Source: Rheinheimera sp. MM224 (lineage in GTDB: Bacteria; Pseudomonadota; Gammaproteobacteria; Enterobacterales; Alteromonadaceae). Taken from it: a DNA stretch of 64,000 nucleotides. How positions within the stretch are numbered: the stretch's first letter is position 1; each line of letters opens with the position of its first letter. The position numbers and the translations under genes were made by a program. The stretch spans positions 62,001 through 126,000 of the forward strand of contig NZ_OX352320.1 in the NCBI RefSeq assembly GCF_947090785.1, read 5' to 3'. The notes beneath the pieces are model-generated. The model saw only the letters and a program-made list of their open reading frames with translations, was not told the origin of the DNA and searched no databases. This document shows positions 37,856 through 45,749 of the stretch, piece by piece.

Positions 37856-37984
37856 CTTTCTTTTGCTTCGCCAAAAGAAAGCTATCCAAAGTTAGAAAGT
37901 GCAGGAAGCACTTTCTAACAGCCGAAGGCTGGCCCGCAGGGTGAATTGCAGGGATGCAATTCATAAAAGGCGACCCCAGGTCGC
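37856..37984. repeat. Array of four tandem hairpins
   Basis: Four inverted repeats follow each other: CTTTCTTTTG/CAAAAGAAAG (37856-37865 and 37872-37881), GTTAGAAAGTGC/GCACTTTCTAAC (37891-37902 and 37908-37919), GAATTGCA/TGCAATTC (37943-37950 and 37955-37962) and GCGACC/GGTCGC (37970-37975 and 37979-37984). Loops are 3-6 bases and all stems are perfect. Confidence 0.75.
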
Positions 37985-38199
37985 AGCGAAAGACCGGCCC
38001 AAAATCGTGCGTCCAAGGCGGCTGGGTAACTCGCTCGTCGCTACCGCTCCTCACTCAGACACTCCCAGCCTTAAAACCTTGGCCACCCAATTTTGTCCGG
38101 CTCGCGCCCCAATGGGGAATTGGTGCCAGTAGTTAGAAATGCCTATTTTCTGGAGGGCCGCAAAGAGCGAAAAGCGGAAATAACGCTTCGTTAAGAAGC

Positions 38200-38252
38200 A
38201 AAAAACTGTTGGCTAAAATTAGCGACGAAGGAGCAAAAGCCGACTGTTTTTT
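38200..38252 (-). terminator. Terminator of the RelA/SpoT-domain gene
   Basis: AAAAAACTGTTGGCT (38200-38214) pairs with AGCCGACTGTTTTTT (38238-38252) with one mismatch and one G-T pair. On the minus strand it gives a stem ending in a T6 run, 33 bases after the stop codon. Confidence 0.55.
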
Positions 38253-38284
38253 CCTTTTGAACGACTTTTTATTTTTTAATTACT

Positions 38285-39400
38285 CTAATCTATGTGCTTT
38301 TTTATGAAATTTCTAAAGTCCATAGTATCACCAAAATAATTTGGATAAGCTTTTTTTAAGCTCCTAGCATCAGATGTAGCCAGAAGAACTGATAGTACAA
38401 TTGATGGGTCCTTTTCACTATCATTCAAAGCCGCAAGTGCAAGTTTAGAGTCCGTTGTTTTAAACTGCTGAGCTTGTACTTTTATTTGCATTTTGTCCCC
38501 ATTATAAACAATTGGGTTATCCAAGTCTTTTCTCGTTAGAGTAACCAAGCACATGCCTATCGTTTTACTTGACGAAAAGTTTACAGCTGAAGCAGTTGCT
38601 GCTTTTATTCCAAATGTAAACCGAGTTAATTTGTTCATGACACCTAATTCATCTACTAATATTTTGAGCTCTTTTTCTAAATTATTTAATTCACTTTCTT
38701 CAACTGTTGCGGCACGTTCATCATGAGCTACTAATATTCCTGCAACTCTAAAAAATCGCCTCCACTTGTCATGTCCAGTAAGACTAGTTTTTAATTCAAT
38801 TTTTTCCAATGTATCAATAATTTCAAGAGTAGTCGCCCAAGCATGCTGTAGTTTAGTTCTAAGTTGAACTTCAATTTTTGTCTTTTTCCAATTATTTCCA
38901 GTTTCATCCTCATCAAAACAACTATAAATAAGATGGACACCGCCATAACCACTATCTTTAGGTATTAAGTAGTTGGATTTATTGATTATTTTATGTACAG
39001 ACTTACTTTTCTCTAACTTGTCTTGTAGAGACTGTAATTCTTCTAAATTCCTTACAATTGCTCTGCAACCACCTATATCCTGCATTCGTGTAAGCTTTAT
39101 TGCATTACTTTGATTACCATCAAGGGTTGGTCGCTCTAACTTGTTAATAATCGTAGGCAATCGTTTTAATCTACGAGCGATAACGGTACTTCTGTTTATT
39201 TTTTTTGCTGTTCTCGCTAGGTGATTTTTGATTAGCATTAAAGGGTACAAATGTACTTCACGAAAATTCTGTATTATATCAATAGCTTCCTCACGCTCGG
39301 TGTTTTCGCAACCGTGTCGAATACTTCTAGCAGCTTTATCTATCGATTTTTTTGAGTACCTCAATAAAACCTTTTGGTTTTCATATACTTGATTTGCCAA
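38285..39400 (-). CDS. RelA/SpoT synthetase-domain protein, probably horizontally acquired
   Basis: This 371-residue protein holds a stand-alone alarmone-synthetase-fold domain. Motifs of an active enzyme are present: ARRLKRLPTIINKL (75-88; Arg/Lys as in RxKxxxSI), DIGGCRAIV with Asp108, KDSGYGGVHLIY with Tyr152 and His156, and IEVQLRTKLQHAW with Glu177. There is no HD hydrolase, TGS or ACT domain. An unassigned C-terminal domain of about 170 residues follows. The start is a TTG with GAAGGA upstream. The coding sequence is clearly more AT-rich than its neighbours and the gene sits alone between core genes, suggesting transfer. Single-domain members include housekeeping synthetases and toxic or phage-sensing ones. 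Confidence 0.85.
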   Translation of the reverse strand: MANQVYENQKVLLRYSKKSIDKAARSIRHGCENTEREEAIDIIQNFREVHLYPLMLIKNHLARTAKKINRSTVIARRLKRLPTIINKLERPTLDGNQSNAIKLTRMQDIGGCRAIVRNLEELQSLQDKLEKSKSVHKIINKSNYLIPKDSGYGGVHLIYSCFDEDETGNNWKKTKIEVQLRTKLQHAWATTLEIIDTLEKIELKTSLTGHDKWRRFFRVAGILVAHDERAATVEESELNNLEKELKILVDELGVMNKLTRFTFGIKAATASAVNFSSSKTIGMCLVTLTRKDLDNPIVYNGDKMQIKVQAQQFKTTDSKLALAALNDSEKDPSIVLSVLLATSDARSLKKAYPNYFGDTMDFRNFIKKHID

Positions 39401-39953
39401 GATTCATCCTTCAAAACATAAACTTTAATAGAAGGGGTTTCTGCCCGCAAATCGGACATTTTTACGCCTTCTCTCCTGAATTTAACTGATACCAAACTAA
39501 TCCTGATGTACCTCTATTTCAACAGTTTTTTCCGAAACAAGTAAATTTGACGCGGGCAAATTTATGTAGGCTGTACGCTAGTTGTTCTTGAATTGACACA
39601 AGCTGGGCACTTGGGAATTTATCCAGTAGTTCGCGATTATAAAAGAAGTGATGATCAGACTTTTACAACAACGCAATTGTCCGCTTTTGGCACATAGTGA
39701 CGATACAGATGATCTCACAAAACGGCCGGGCAACAGCGTTAGCAGACCCTGTCCAGCTACATGGATGTATTCACGGCGTGTCTGCGTTGCTGTTGGCCGC
39801 GTCTTTTGAGTCGAAGCTCAGTGGGTCAATTCTTTTCAGGCTATTACCGCAATCGCACATCAGCCCGCTTTAACAACCTATTCACCAAACTAAACCAATT
39901 CTCTGTGGTCTGCGTATAACATGGACTATTGATAACAAGCGGCGAGAGCTTTT
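39401..39953. other. Intergenic region upstream of folE, no gene recognised
   Basis: These 553 bases carry no convincing coding frame. The left part, next to the RelA/SpoT-domain gene, is AT-rich; the right part returns to the local composition. I found no tRNA end, integrase remnant or clear direct repeat marking the border of the acquired gene. Confidence 0.5.
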
Positions 39954-40598
39954 ATGTTAACTGAATCTGCTTTAGTGGTACGCAGCGCTCTTGAGGCTGC
40001 TGGGTTGGAAACTCCTATGTTGGACAATGGCTTGTCCAATGATCAGAAAAAACAGCGTTTAACTGAATTAATGACGCAAGTGGTGCAAACCCTTGGGTTG
40101 GATTTAACAGACGATAGTCTGGCGGAAACTCCCACCCGTATTGCCAAAATGTATGTGGATGAAGTGTTTTCTGGTTTGGATTACAGCACTTTTCCAAAGA
40201 TTTCGATGATTGACAATAAAATGCGTGCTGAAGAAATGGTCAAGGTGCAAAACATTAGTTTTACCAGCACTTGCGAGCATCATTTTGTCACTATAGATGG
40301 CACTGCTACTGTGGCTTATATACCAGGCAAAAAGATTATTGGTTTGTCGAAACTGAACCGGATTGTGAAGTTTTTTGCGCAGCGCCCACAGGTGCAGGAG
40401 CGTTTAACTCAACAAATTCAGGTTTCATTGCAGGCATTGTTGGGTGTAAAAGACGTGGCTGTCAGCATTAATGCTGTGCATTATTGTGTGAAGTCGCGTG
40501 GTGTGATGGATACCAGTTCCAGCACTAAGACCATGGCGCTGGGCGGTGCTTTTAAAACTGATGCTGCCACACGCTCTGAGTTTTTATCGAATTTTTAA
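39954..40598 (+). CDS. folE: GTP cyclohydrolase I
   Basis: This 214-residue enzyme makes dihydroneopterin triphosphate from GTP, the first step of folate synthesis. It has the zinc and active-site motif [41 protein letters not shown] and the second zinc-ligand region [11 protein letters not shown]. The zinc residues Cys, His and Cys are all present. It is monocistronic here. Confidence 0.96.
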   Translation: MLTESALVVRSALEAAGLETPMLDNGLSNDQKKQRLTELMTQVVQTLGLDLTDDSLAETPTRIAKMYVDEVFSGLDYSTFPKISMIDNKMRAEEMVKVQNISFTSTCEHHFVTIDGTATVAYIPGKKIIGLSKLNRIVKFFAQRPQVQERLTQQIQVSLQALLGVKDVAVSINAVHYCVKSRGVMDTSSSTKTMALGGAFKTDAATRSEFLSNF

Positions 40599-40692
40599 AC
40601 CATTCATCCCTGAATTACCTGGGGGATAAACTGGCTGATTTTAGCTGCAACTGGCACACTAGGCGTATTAATAGTTGCCAAGGGTTGTTGCT

Positions 40693-41097
40693 ATGTTAGC
40701 CGGTATTCACCATGTGGCGCTGATTTGCAGTGATTATCAGCGCTCAAAACATTTCTATACTGAAATTCTGGGCTTAAAAGTTCTGGCTGAACATTACAGA
40801 GCTGAGCGTTTGTCTTACAAACTGGACCTGCAGTTGCCTGATGGTAGTCAACTGGAGTTGTTTTCTTTTCCAAATCCACCGCCTCGGCCAAGTACACCTG
40901 AAGCTCAGGGCTTACGCCATCTGGCTTTTCAGGTGCTGGATGTAGCACAAGTGGTTGCACATTTGGAAGCCAATGGTATTGCAGTGGAGCCGGTGCGGAT
41001 CGACCCTTACACAGAACGGGCTTACACCTTTTTTAAAGACCCTGATGATCTGCCACTGGAACTTTACGAGATACTGCCAGCTGAGCTGAGGCGTTAA
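40693..41097 (+). CDS. VOC-family protein (YaeR-like)
   Basis: This 134-residue glyoxalase-fold protein matches the YaeR-like group: LAGIHHVALICSDYQRSKHFYTEILGL, LPDGSQLELFSFP, GLRHLAFQV and FFKDPDDLPLELYE. Two His and two Glu at the usual positions could bind a metal; the substrate is unknown. I chose the ATG at 40693; a TTG at 40675 would add six residues. Its 3' end overlaps the convergent phosphatase gene by 65 bases. Confidence 0.82.
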   Translation: MLAGIHHVALICSDYQRSKHFYTEILGLKVLAEHYRAERLSYKLDLQLPDGSQLELFSFPNPPPRPSTPEAQGLRHLAFQVLDVAQVVAHLEANGIAVEPVRIDPYTERAYTFFKDPDDLPLELYEILPAELRR

Positions 41098-42172
41098 AAT
41101 CAAAAGCTGGTGCGGCTTTGAGTTGTACCGCCTGATAATCAAAACCCAGAGCTGCAGCTAATGTTGCGGCCATCTGGCCTTGTTGCCAGCTTCCATTGGT
41201 GCGAATTAAACCTGCCGCCGGAATCTCTGGCCCCATAGCCGCCAACCAGATTTGTTCTGAGCCGGCAATTTGTGGTACCGGTCCTTTATAACCAGGCACA
41301 GCTGCACTTTTACCATGAGAGCGCCATTGTGCCGCTTCGCCGCGGCCATGGTCAGTGCTGATCAGTAAAGTGGTTTGGTCACGGTAATAAGGGTCGTTTT
41401 GTAATTCCTGCCATAAGTCAGCAATAAACTGATCACTGCGATGAATAGCCGCCAGATACTGGTCATATTGGCCTAAGTGAGCAAAATCGTCGGCTTCACC
41501 CAGGGCTATATACAGCAATTTAGGTTTATGCAGGCGCATATGCTCCAGCGCAAACTCCTGAGTAAACACATCCAGTCGTACTGACGCAAAAGGGCTGGGT
41601 GTTTTGGTCTGCAACTGGTTCAAATACTTTTGTTTTTCGCTCAGTTTTCCTTGTTCCTGCATAAAACCGGCATTGACCGTCAGGCCTGAACGCTTGGTAT
41701 TTAAGATATATGGAAACAAATCCCAGGAGCCAAAAGCTGCCACTTTATGCTGCATCCGGGGCTGTTGGTTTAACCATTCCAGCACTGTGACATTAGGATT
41801 GGCGACTTTGTTATTGCTGCGAATTGACGGGTCGGAAAAGCCGGCCAGTAATTCCTGATAACCTGGGTATGAAATCTGATAAGGGTTGCTGACATTAATA
41901 GCTGAACCCTGGCTACGGTCGCCGACCGTAATGCCTTGCTGCTTTACTGTTTTATGCAAAAAGGGCATTAAAAGCTCTGGCTGGCCTGGTTTAAAGGCCC
42001 GGATCAGTTCCGGTGTTTTCACCCACTGTGATTGCTGATAAAGGGTTGGATCTGCTCCGGCAAAAACTTCCTGCCAACGTACTCCGTCTATGCTGACCAA
42101 TACAACTTTAGGTTCAGCCTTCAGGCTCAGTGGTAATAGCAATACAAGCAACACAAGCCAGTTTAACTTCAT
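41033..42172 (-). CDS. Secreted alkaline-phosphatase-superfamily hydrolase
   Basis: This 379-residue protein has a signal peptide (ending near LKA-EP) and the alkaline phosphatase/type I phosphodiesterase fold: metal site VVLVSIDGVRWQEVF, a likely nucleophile in QISYPGYQELLAGF, GEADDFAH and STDHGRGEAAQWRSHGKS. It would hydrolyse phosphate esters or diesters in the periplasm. The last 20 or so residues are encoded inside the convergent VOC gene and may be an extension caused by a lost stop. It stands apart from the symporter gene upstream. Confidence 0.82.
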   Translation of the reverse strand: MKLNWLVLLVLLLPLSLKAEPKVVLVSIDGVRWQEVFAGADPTLYQQSQWVKTPELIRAFKPGQPELLMPFLHKTVKQQGITVGDRSQGSAINVSNPYQISYPGYQELLAGFSDPSIRSNNKVANPNVTVLEWLNQQPRMQHKVAAFGSWDLFPYILNTKRSGLTVNAGFMQEQGKLSEKQKYLNQLQTKTPSPFASVRLDVFTQEFALEHMRLHKPKLLYIALGEADDFAHLGQYDQYLAAIHRSDQFIADLWQELQNDPYYRDQTTLLISTDHGRGEAAQWRSHGKSAAVPGYKGPVPQIAGSEQIWLAAMGPEIPAAGLIRTNGSWQQGQMAATLAAALGFDYQAVQLKAAPAFDFNASAQLAVSRKVPVADHQGL

Positions 42173-42384
42173 CGTTTTACCCCAACAGCAGTGGATTGGG
42201 GCAGATCCTGCCAGTTGAAGATGACAACAAAGCTTAAAACTGATGGCAATTCGGTGACATCAATAGTATTCAGGCTAAAAAAGCTTGCGTTGCTCCTGTT
42301 CTGCGCTGAAGATAGCTATTACTAAAAATAGCCGTCTGGATGTATATCAGGCGGTAATAAATCCAGATCCCAAGGTGCGCGTGT

Positions 42385-43776
42385 ATGTCCGATTTTAGTT
42401 TTCAGCAGGCCTTTGAGTGGCTAAGTTCCGCCATTGCCTCTGTAGTGTTTTATGCCATTCCGATTAACGGCGCTGCTTTGCCTGTCACAGTGCTGTGGCT
42501 GGTGCTGGGTGCCGTTGTCTTTACCTGTTATCTGGGTTTTATCAATATCCGTGGTTTTCGCCATGCGATACGAGTGGTGCGTGGAGATTACGCCGATAAA
42601 ACAGATAAAGGTGACATCACTCAGTTTCAGGCTTTGTCGGCGGCTTTATCTGGCACTGTAGGCACAGGCAATATTGCCGGTGTGGCTGTAGCCATTGCTT
42701 TGGGTGGGCCAGGTGCGACCTTCTGGATGATAGTGGCAGGCTTTTTGGGCATGACCACCAAGTTTGTTGAGTGTACGCTGGCGGTGAAATACCGGGTGTA
42801 TAACGCCGATGGCACAACTTCGGGTGGCCCAATGTATTACATCAAAGCCGCTTTAGATAAATATGGTTTGCCACGACTGGGTAGTTTTTTAGCGGCCTTT
42901 TTTGCTATTGCCTGTGTGTTTGGCTCTGCTGGTTTTGTCCATGTAAATCAGGGGTTTTCGCAAGTAAAGCTGGTGACAGGTTTTGATAATGCCTGGGTTT
43001 TTGGTCTGGTGTATTCGTTTTTAGTGGGTCTGGTGATAGTAGGTGGTATTCAAAGCATAGCCCGTGTCACCAGTAAATTAGTGCCTTTAATGTGTGCTAT
43101 TTATTTGTCGGCTGCTTTTGTATTTCTGGGTATGAATTTAGAGGCTATTCCTGATGCGGTTTGGACCATATTGCGCAGCGCTTTTGCGCCTGAAGCTGCT
43201 TATGGTGGTGTGATAGGTGTGATTATTCAGGGCTTCCGCCGTGCAGCCTATTCTAACGAGGCCGGTATAGGCTCATCGCCTATAGCGCATTCGGCGGCCC
43301 GCACTAAAGATCCTGTGTCTGAAGGTTTTGTTGGTTTGCTGGAGCCTTTTATCGACACTGTCGTCATTTGTACGATTTCTGCTTTAGTGATAGTGGTGAG
43401 CGGTGTATATCTGCAGCCTGGTTTAGATGGTGTACAAATGACTTCAGCGGCTTTTGGTTCCGTCTTTGATTGGTTCCCGCTGGTGCTGATGGTGGCGTTA
43501 TTGCTGTTTGGCTATTCCACTGTCGTGAGCTGGTCTTTTTATGGCTTAAAGTCCTGGACTTACTTGTTCGGCCACAGCAATTTTACCCAACGTAGTTTTA
43601 AAGTGTTGTTTTGTTCGGTCGTCGCTATAGGGGCCGTGCCTAATATGCTGGCGGTATTTGATTTTATCGACTCAATGATCTTTTTAATGGCAGTGCCAAA
43701 TATTCTGGCTTTGTATTTGTTATTGCCTGAAGTGAAGCAGGATTTAAAAGCCTACCTTTTAAAGCATAAGGGCTAA
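42385..43776 (+). CDS. Sodium:alanine symporter (AGCS family)
   Basis: This 463-residue carrier has about 10-11 membrane helices and the AGCS signatures ALSGTVGTGNIAGVAVAI, GPGATFWMIVAGFLGM and FRRAAYSNEAGIGSSPIAHSA. Family members import alanine or glycine with sodium ions. The gene is alone on its strand and followed by a strong terminator. Confidence 0.93.
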   Translation: MSDFSFQQAFEWLSSAIASVVFYAIPINGAALPVTVLWLVLGAVVFTCYLGFINIRGFRHAIRVVRGDYADKTDKGDITQFQALSAALSGTVGTGNIAGVAVAIALGGPGATFWMIVAGFLGMTTKFVECTLAVKYRVYNADGTTSGGPMYYIKAALDKYGLPRLGSFLAAFFAIACVFGSAGFVHVNQGFSQVKLVTGFDNAWVFGLVYSFLVGLVIVGGIQSIARVTSKLVPLMCAIYLSAAFVFLGMNLEAIPDAVWTILRSAFAPEAAYGGVIGVIIQGFRRAAYSNEAGIGSSPIAHSAARTKDPVSEGFVGLLEPFIDTVVICTISALVIVVSGVYLQPGLDGVQMTSAAFGSVFDWFPLVLMVALLLFGYSTVVSWSFYGLKSWTYLFGHSNFTQRSFKVLFCSVVAIGAVPNMLAVFDFIDSMIFLMAVPNILALYLLLPEVKQDLKAYLLKHKG

Positions 43777-43784
43777 ACAACAAA

Positions 43785-43810
43785 AAAGGCAGCAAGAAAT
43801 TGCTGCCTTT
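43785..43810. terminator. Bidirectional intrinsic terminator
   Basis: AAAGGCAGCAA (43785-43795) pairs perfectly with TTGCTGCCTTT (43800-43810) around GAAA, flanked by A and T runs. It serves the symporter gene and, on the other strand, the DUF3010 gene. Confidence 0.85.
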
Positions 43811-43828
43811 GTCCTTTCAAACCGGGTA

Positions 43829-44251
43829 TTACTTAGCCAAGTATGCATAAGCCGTAATAAAAGCAGTTTCCTGAAAACCTTTTAAGCCTGTTTCTTTAAA
43901 TACGATAGGCACAGGGTGACGCGCCAGCTGCTCTTTAATAAAAGAGCTGGTCAGAATTTCGGTTTTGACATCAGGTAATAACTGCAAAGCAGCTTCCATT
44001 TTAAAACCAACAGCACCACCGGCAAACTTGCCTTTTTGTGGGCGTTCACGGATCACAAAAGTGTCTATTTTGTAATCTTCTGCCAGCTTGGCAAAAACAA
44101 ACTGAAATTTCTTCATCTGCTCGCTGTCCTGATCTTTCAGTAACGGCAAGCGGACAGTGCGGCAATCCGGAATATCAAACAGGCCGCTATCTATAGCCAA
44201 TAAACATAAAATGGCTTCACTGCCTTTCATTTCAACACCACAAACGCGCAT
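43829..44251 (-). CDS. DUF3010 family protein
   Basis: This 140-residue protein matches the DUF3010 family of unknown function. It starts MRVCGVEMKGSEAILCLLAI and has FVIRERPQKGKFAGGAVGFK and the late ETAFITAYAYL. The alternating strand pattern with early acidic residues recalls an RNase H-like fold, an inference only. It is monocistronic, ending at the shared terminator. Confidence 0.8.
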   Translation of the reverse strand: MRVCGVEMKGSEAILCLLAIDSGLFDIPDCRTVRLPLLKDQDSEQMKKFQFVFAKLAEDYKIDTFVIRERPQKGKFAGGAVGFKMEAALQLLPDVKTEILTSSFIKEQLARHPVPIVFKETGLKGFQETAFITAYAYLAK

Positions 44252-44360
44252 AAGGATTTCTCTGACTAACTCAAGTTGGGGATATTATGACAGCTTAACA
44301 AGGAAAAACTATAGCCAACCTGATTGATGTTTATTCTGGGGGAGAACACATGCATCCAAA

Positions 44361-44388
44361 TGTAGGGGCGTGGGCTTGCCCCGCCCGT
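44361..44388 (+). repeat. Dispersed GTAGGGGCG...CCCCGCCCG repeat, copy 2
   Basis: TGTAGGGGCGTGGGCTTG followed by CCCCGCCCGT; the same unit recurs 70 bases on at 44431 and, inverted, at 24813. Confidence 0.7.
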
Positions 44389-44430
44389 CTAGCGTTCACA
44401 TTGGTGTTTGGGCGAAAGCACGCAGTCAAC

Positions 44431-44459
44431 TGTAGGGGCGTTGGTTTATCCCCGCCCGT
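44431..44459 (+). repeat. Dispersed GTAGGGGCG...CCCCGCCCG repeat, copy 3
   Basis: TGTAGGGGCGTTGGTTTAT followed by CCCCGCCCGT. It differs from copy 2 mainly in the central bases. Confidence 0.7.
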
Positions 44460-44495
44460 GTGGCTGCAAGTTCGGACATAGAGCCCCTAAGTAAT

Positions 44496-44610
44496 TGCTG
44501 TTGCAGCTAGGCGACAAGGGCGTGAGACCCCAGGAGCATAGTTGTCCTATGTGACAGGGGCGAAGGCACGCAGGCAACAACGCTGCGGCTGCAAGTACGA
44601 CGGGGAAAAA
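44496..44610 (+). repeat. Structured intergenic repeat element
   Basis: A central palindrome pairs ACCCCAGGAGCATAG with CTATGTGACAGGGG (about 44527-44560), and TTGCAGC (44511-44517) recurs inverted as GCTGCAA (44588-44594). The segment resembles an element I recall as frequent between genes in Vibrio, Shewanella and Alteromonas genomes (GCGTGAG...CCCCAGGAGCATAG type). The function is unknown. Confidence 0.5.
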
Positions 44611-44613
44611 GGG

Positions 44614-44662
44614 GAAAAGAAAAAAGCAGACAAACCTGACAGGGGGGAGGTGGCTTGTCTGC
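44614..44662 (-). terminator. Terminator of the 43-codon small gene
   Basis: GCAGACAA (44626-44633) pairs with TTGTCTGC (44655-44662); on the minus strand the stem is followed by a long T-rich run (44614-44625). Confidence 0.7.
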
Positions 44663-44732
44663 TCACAGTGAGGTCAGATCTTAGTTGCATGCTTTGGCCG
44701 GGGAAGCCAGGCATCACTACAACAAGATCTTA

Positions 44733-44864
44733 TTACTGCTGAAAATCTTCGTCATCAATATCCCACTGGCTTACCGAAATCTGCCGGTAAAAAGACCAGT
44801 GTTGTAACAACCAGTTCAACCAATGATGGTGCAGGTCGTGATCTTGCGGTATATGGAATGACAT
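44733..44864 (-). CDS. Small protein of 43 residues, unknown function
   Basis: This ORF is too short for usual gene finding but has strong signals. A near-consensus TAGGAGGA lies 8 bases before the ATG at 44864, and a terminator hairpin with a T run follows at 44614-44662. The product begins MSFHIPQDHDLHHHWL, is rich in His and Trp in its first half (LHHHWLNWLLQHW) and ends acidic (DIDDEDFQQ). There is no membrane segment. It is 75 bases downstream of the TPR-like gene on the same strand, separated by a GGGCGCC/GGCGCCC hairpin without a T run, so it may be cotranscribed. Confidence 0.6.
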   Translation of the reverse strand: MSFHIPQDHDLHHHWLNWLLQHWSFYRQISVSQWDIDDEDFQQ

Positions 44865-44884
44865 ATCTGTATCCTCCTAAATCC

Positions 44885-44909
44885 GGGCGCCAACGCTAGT
44901 AAGGCGCCC
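44885..44909 (-). other. Intercistronic hairpin
   Basis: GGGCGCC (44885-44891) pairs with GGCGCCC (44903-44909) around an 11-base loop. On the minus strand it lies between the TPR-like gene and the small gene and lacks a T run, which fits an RNA-stabilising or processing element better than a terminator. Confidence 0.45.
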
Positions 44910-44939
44910 AGTCTAGTTCCTTTAGATGACAGTACTTAT

Positions 44940-45470
44940 TTAATCTGCCACGTTTAAGGTTGATGCTGTGTACACAGGGCTGACAGCTTTCATTTTTTCA
45001 TTTAAAAGCGCCAGGTTGTGCTGGTTAATTTCACTTTGCTCCAGCGTAGTGGCCTGTTGAAAATCAGCTAAAGCTGCAACAGGATCTTGCCCCATCAAAC
45101 GGGCTACACCACGGTTAGTGTGAGCAAAAGAACGCATTTCGCGTTTGTAGCTTGTATCTGAACCTTCGGCGCGACGGGCGGCATAAATGGCTGAACTGCA
45201 TGCTTGTTCTGCCTGTTTAAACTGCGCCATGTGAGTGTATGCCACGCATAAACTCATGTGTTTACTGAAGGCGTCTGCGTGCTTGTCTGTTGCTGCTGTT
45301 GCTTCTGCAACACCATCCTGATACAGACCTGCTTTAATTTTGCTCACGCCAGGGGTGTCTTCGATTAATACCATCTTGAAACCGCTGGTGGCTGCGCTGG
45401 CGACAAAAGAACTTGAGGCCAACAGCATCACTGCTACTTTTTTGCCAAAGCTAAGGGATGTCGCTTTCAT
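44940..45470 (-). CDS. Exported TPR-like protein
   Basis: This 176-residue protein has a signal peptide (cleavage near VASA-AT) and helical repeats resembling tetratricopeptide units: HMSLCVAYTHMAQFKQAEQA, then AHTNRGVARLMGQDPVAALA, with the typical Ala/Gly/Tyr spacing. It is probably a periplasmic protein-binding module. GGAGAG precedes the ATG. I cannot name a partner; the nearest same-strand gene is the 43-codon ORF downstream. Confidence 0.75.
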   Translation of the reverse strand: MKATSLSFGKKVAVMLLASSSFVASAATSGFKMVLIEDTPGVSKIKAGLYQDGVAEATAATDKHADAFSKHMSLCVAYTHMAQFKQAEQACSSAIYAARRAEGSDTSYKREMRSFAHTNRGVARLMGQDPVAALADFQQATTLEQSEINQHNLALLNEKMKAVSPVYTASTLNVAD

Positions 45471-45749
45471 AATTTACTCTCCAGTACTCAATTCAGTAAT
45501 TTCATTTCAAAGTGCAGGTTAGTCACTGCACTGTGCTTACTTTAGAAAGTTCCTGAAGAACTGACAAAGGATATAAATCCACCTGATAGTTGAGGAAAAT
45601 TCATCTATGGTGCGCTAGAAAATGTCACTTTGAATTGATAAGTGGTATGAGTGCAGCGGAGATGTTCAGTCTGAAGTTCGCTTTTACCTACATCCCTGTA
45701 GGTAACAACGGCTATAAAAAAACAAGGCAGGGCTTAAAGAAACAGGCCG

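Larger units (their letters stand above)
37813..38284. other. Gene-free, hairpin-rich intergenic segment
   Basis: I see no credible gene in these 472 bases. The left part holds four consecutive hairpins (listed separately at 37856-37984). The rest is GC-rich and has open frames on several strands whose translations lack protein character. The right end holds the terminator of the RelA/SpoT-domain gene. It resembles the repetitive intergenic elements common in Alteromonadales. Confidence 0.6.
44252..44732. other. Repeat-rich intergenic region
   Basis: These 481 bases hold two copies of the GTAGGGGCG repeat, a longer structured repeat at 44496-44610 and the terminator of the small gene at 44733. 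A 66-codon plus-strand frame at 44542-44742 runs through these elements and shows no protein character. Confidence 0.65.

Noticed and set aside
37824..38136. Several 60-77 codon frames on both strands downstream of the lipoprotein pair
   Set aside because: They overlap the hairpin array and GC-rich repetitive DNA and look like translations of non-coding intergenic repeats.
39540..39720. Stop-to-stop frame of about 50 codons upstream of folE
   Set aside because: No start codon with a ribosome binding site; length is compatible with chance.
44542..44742. 66-codon plus-strand frame
   Set aside because: It runs through the structured repeat and a terminator hairpin and has low-complexity Lys/Gly/Arg content without a ribosome binding site.
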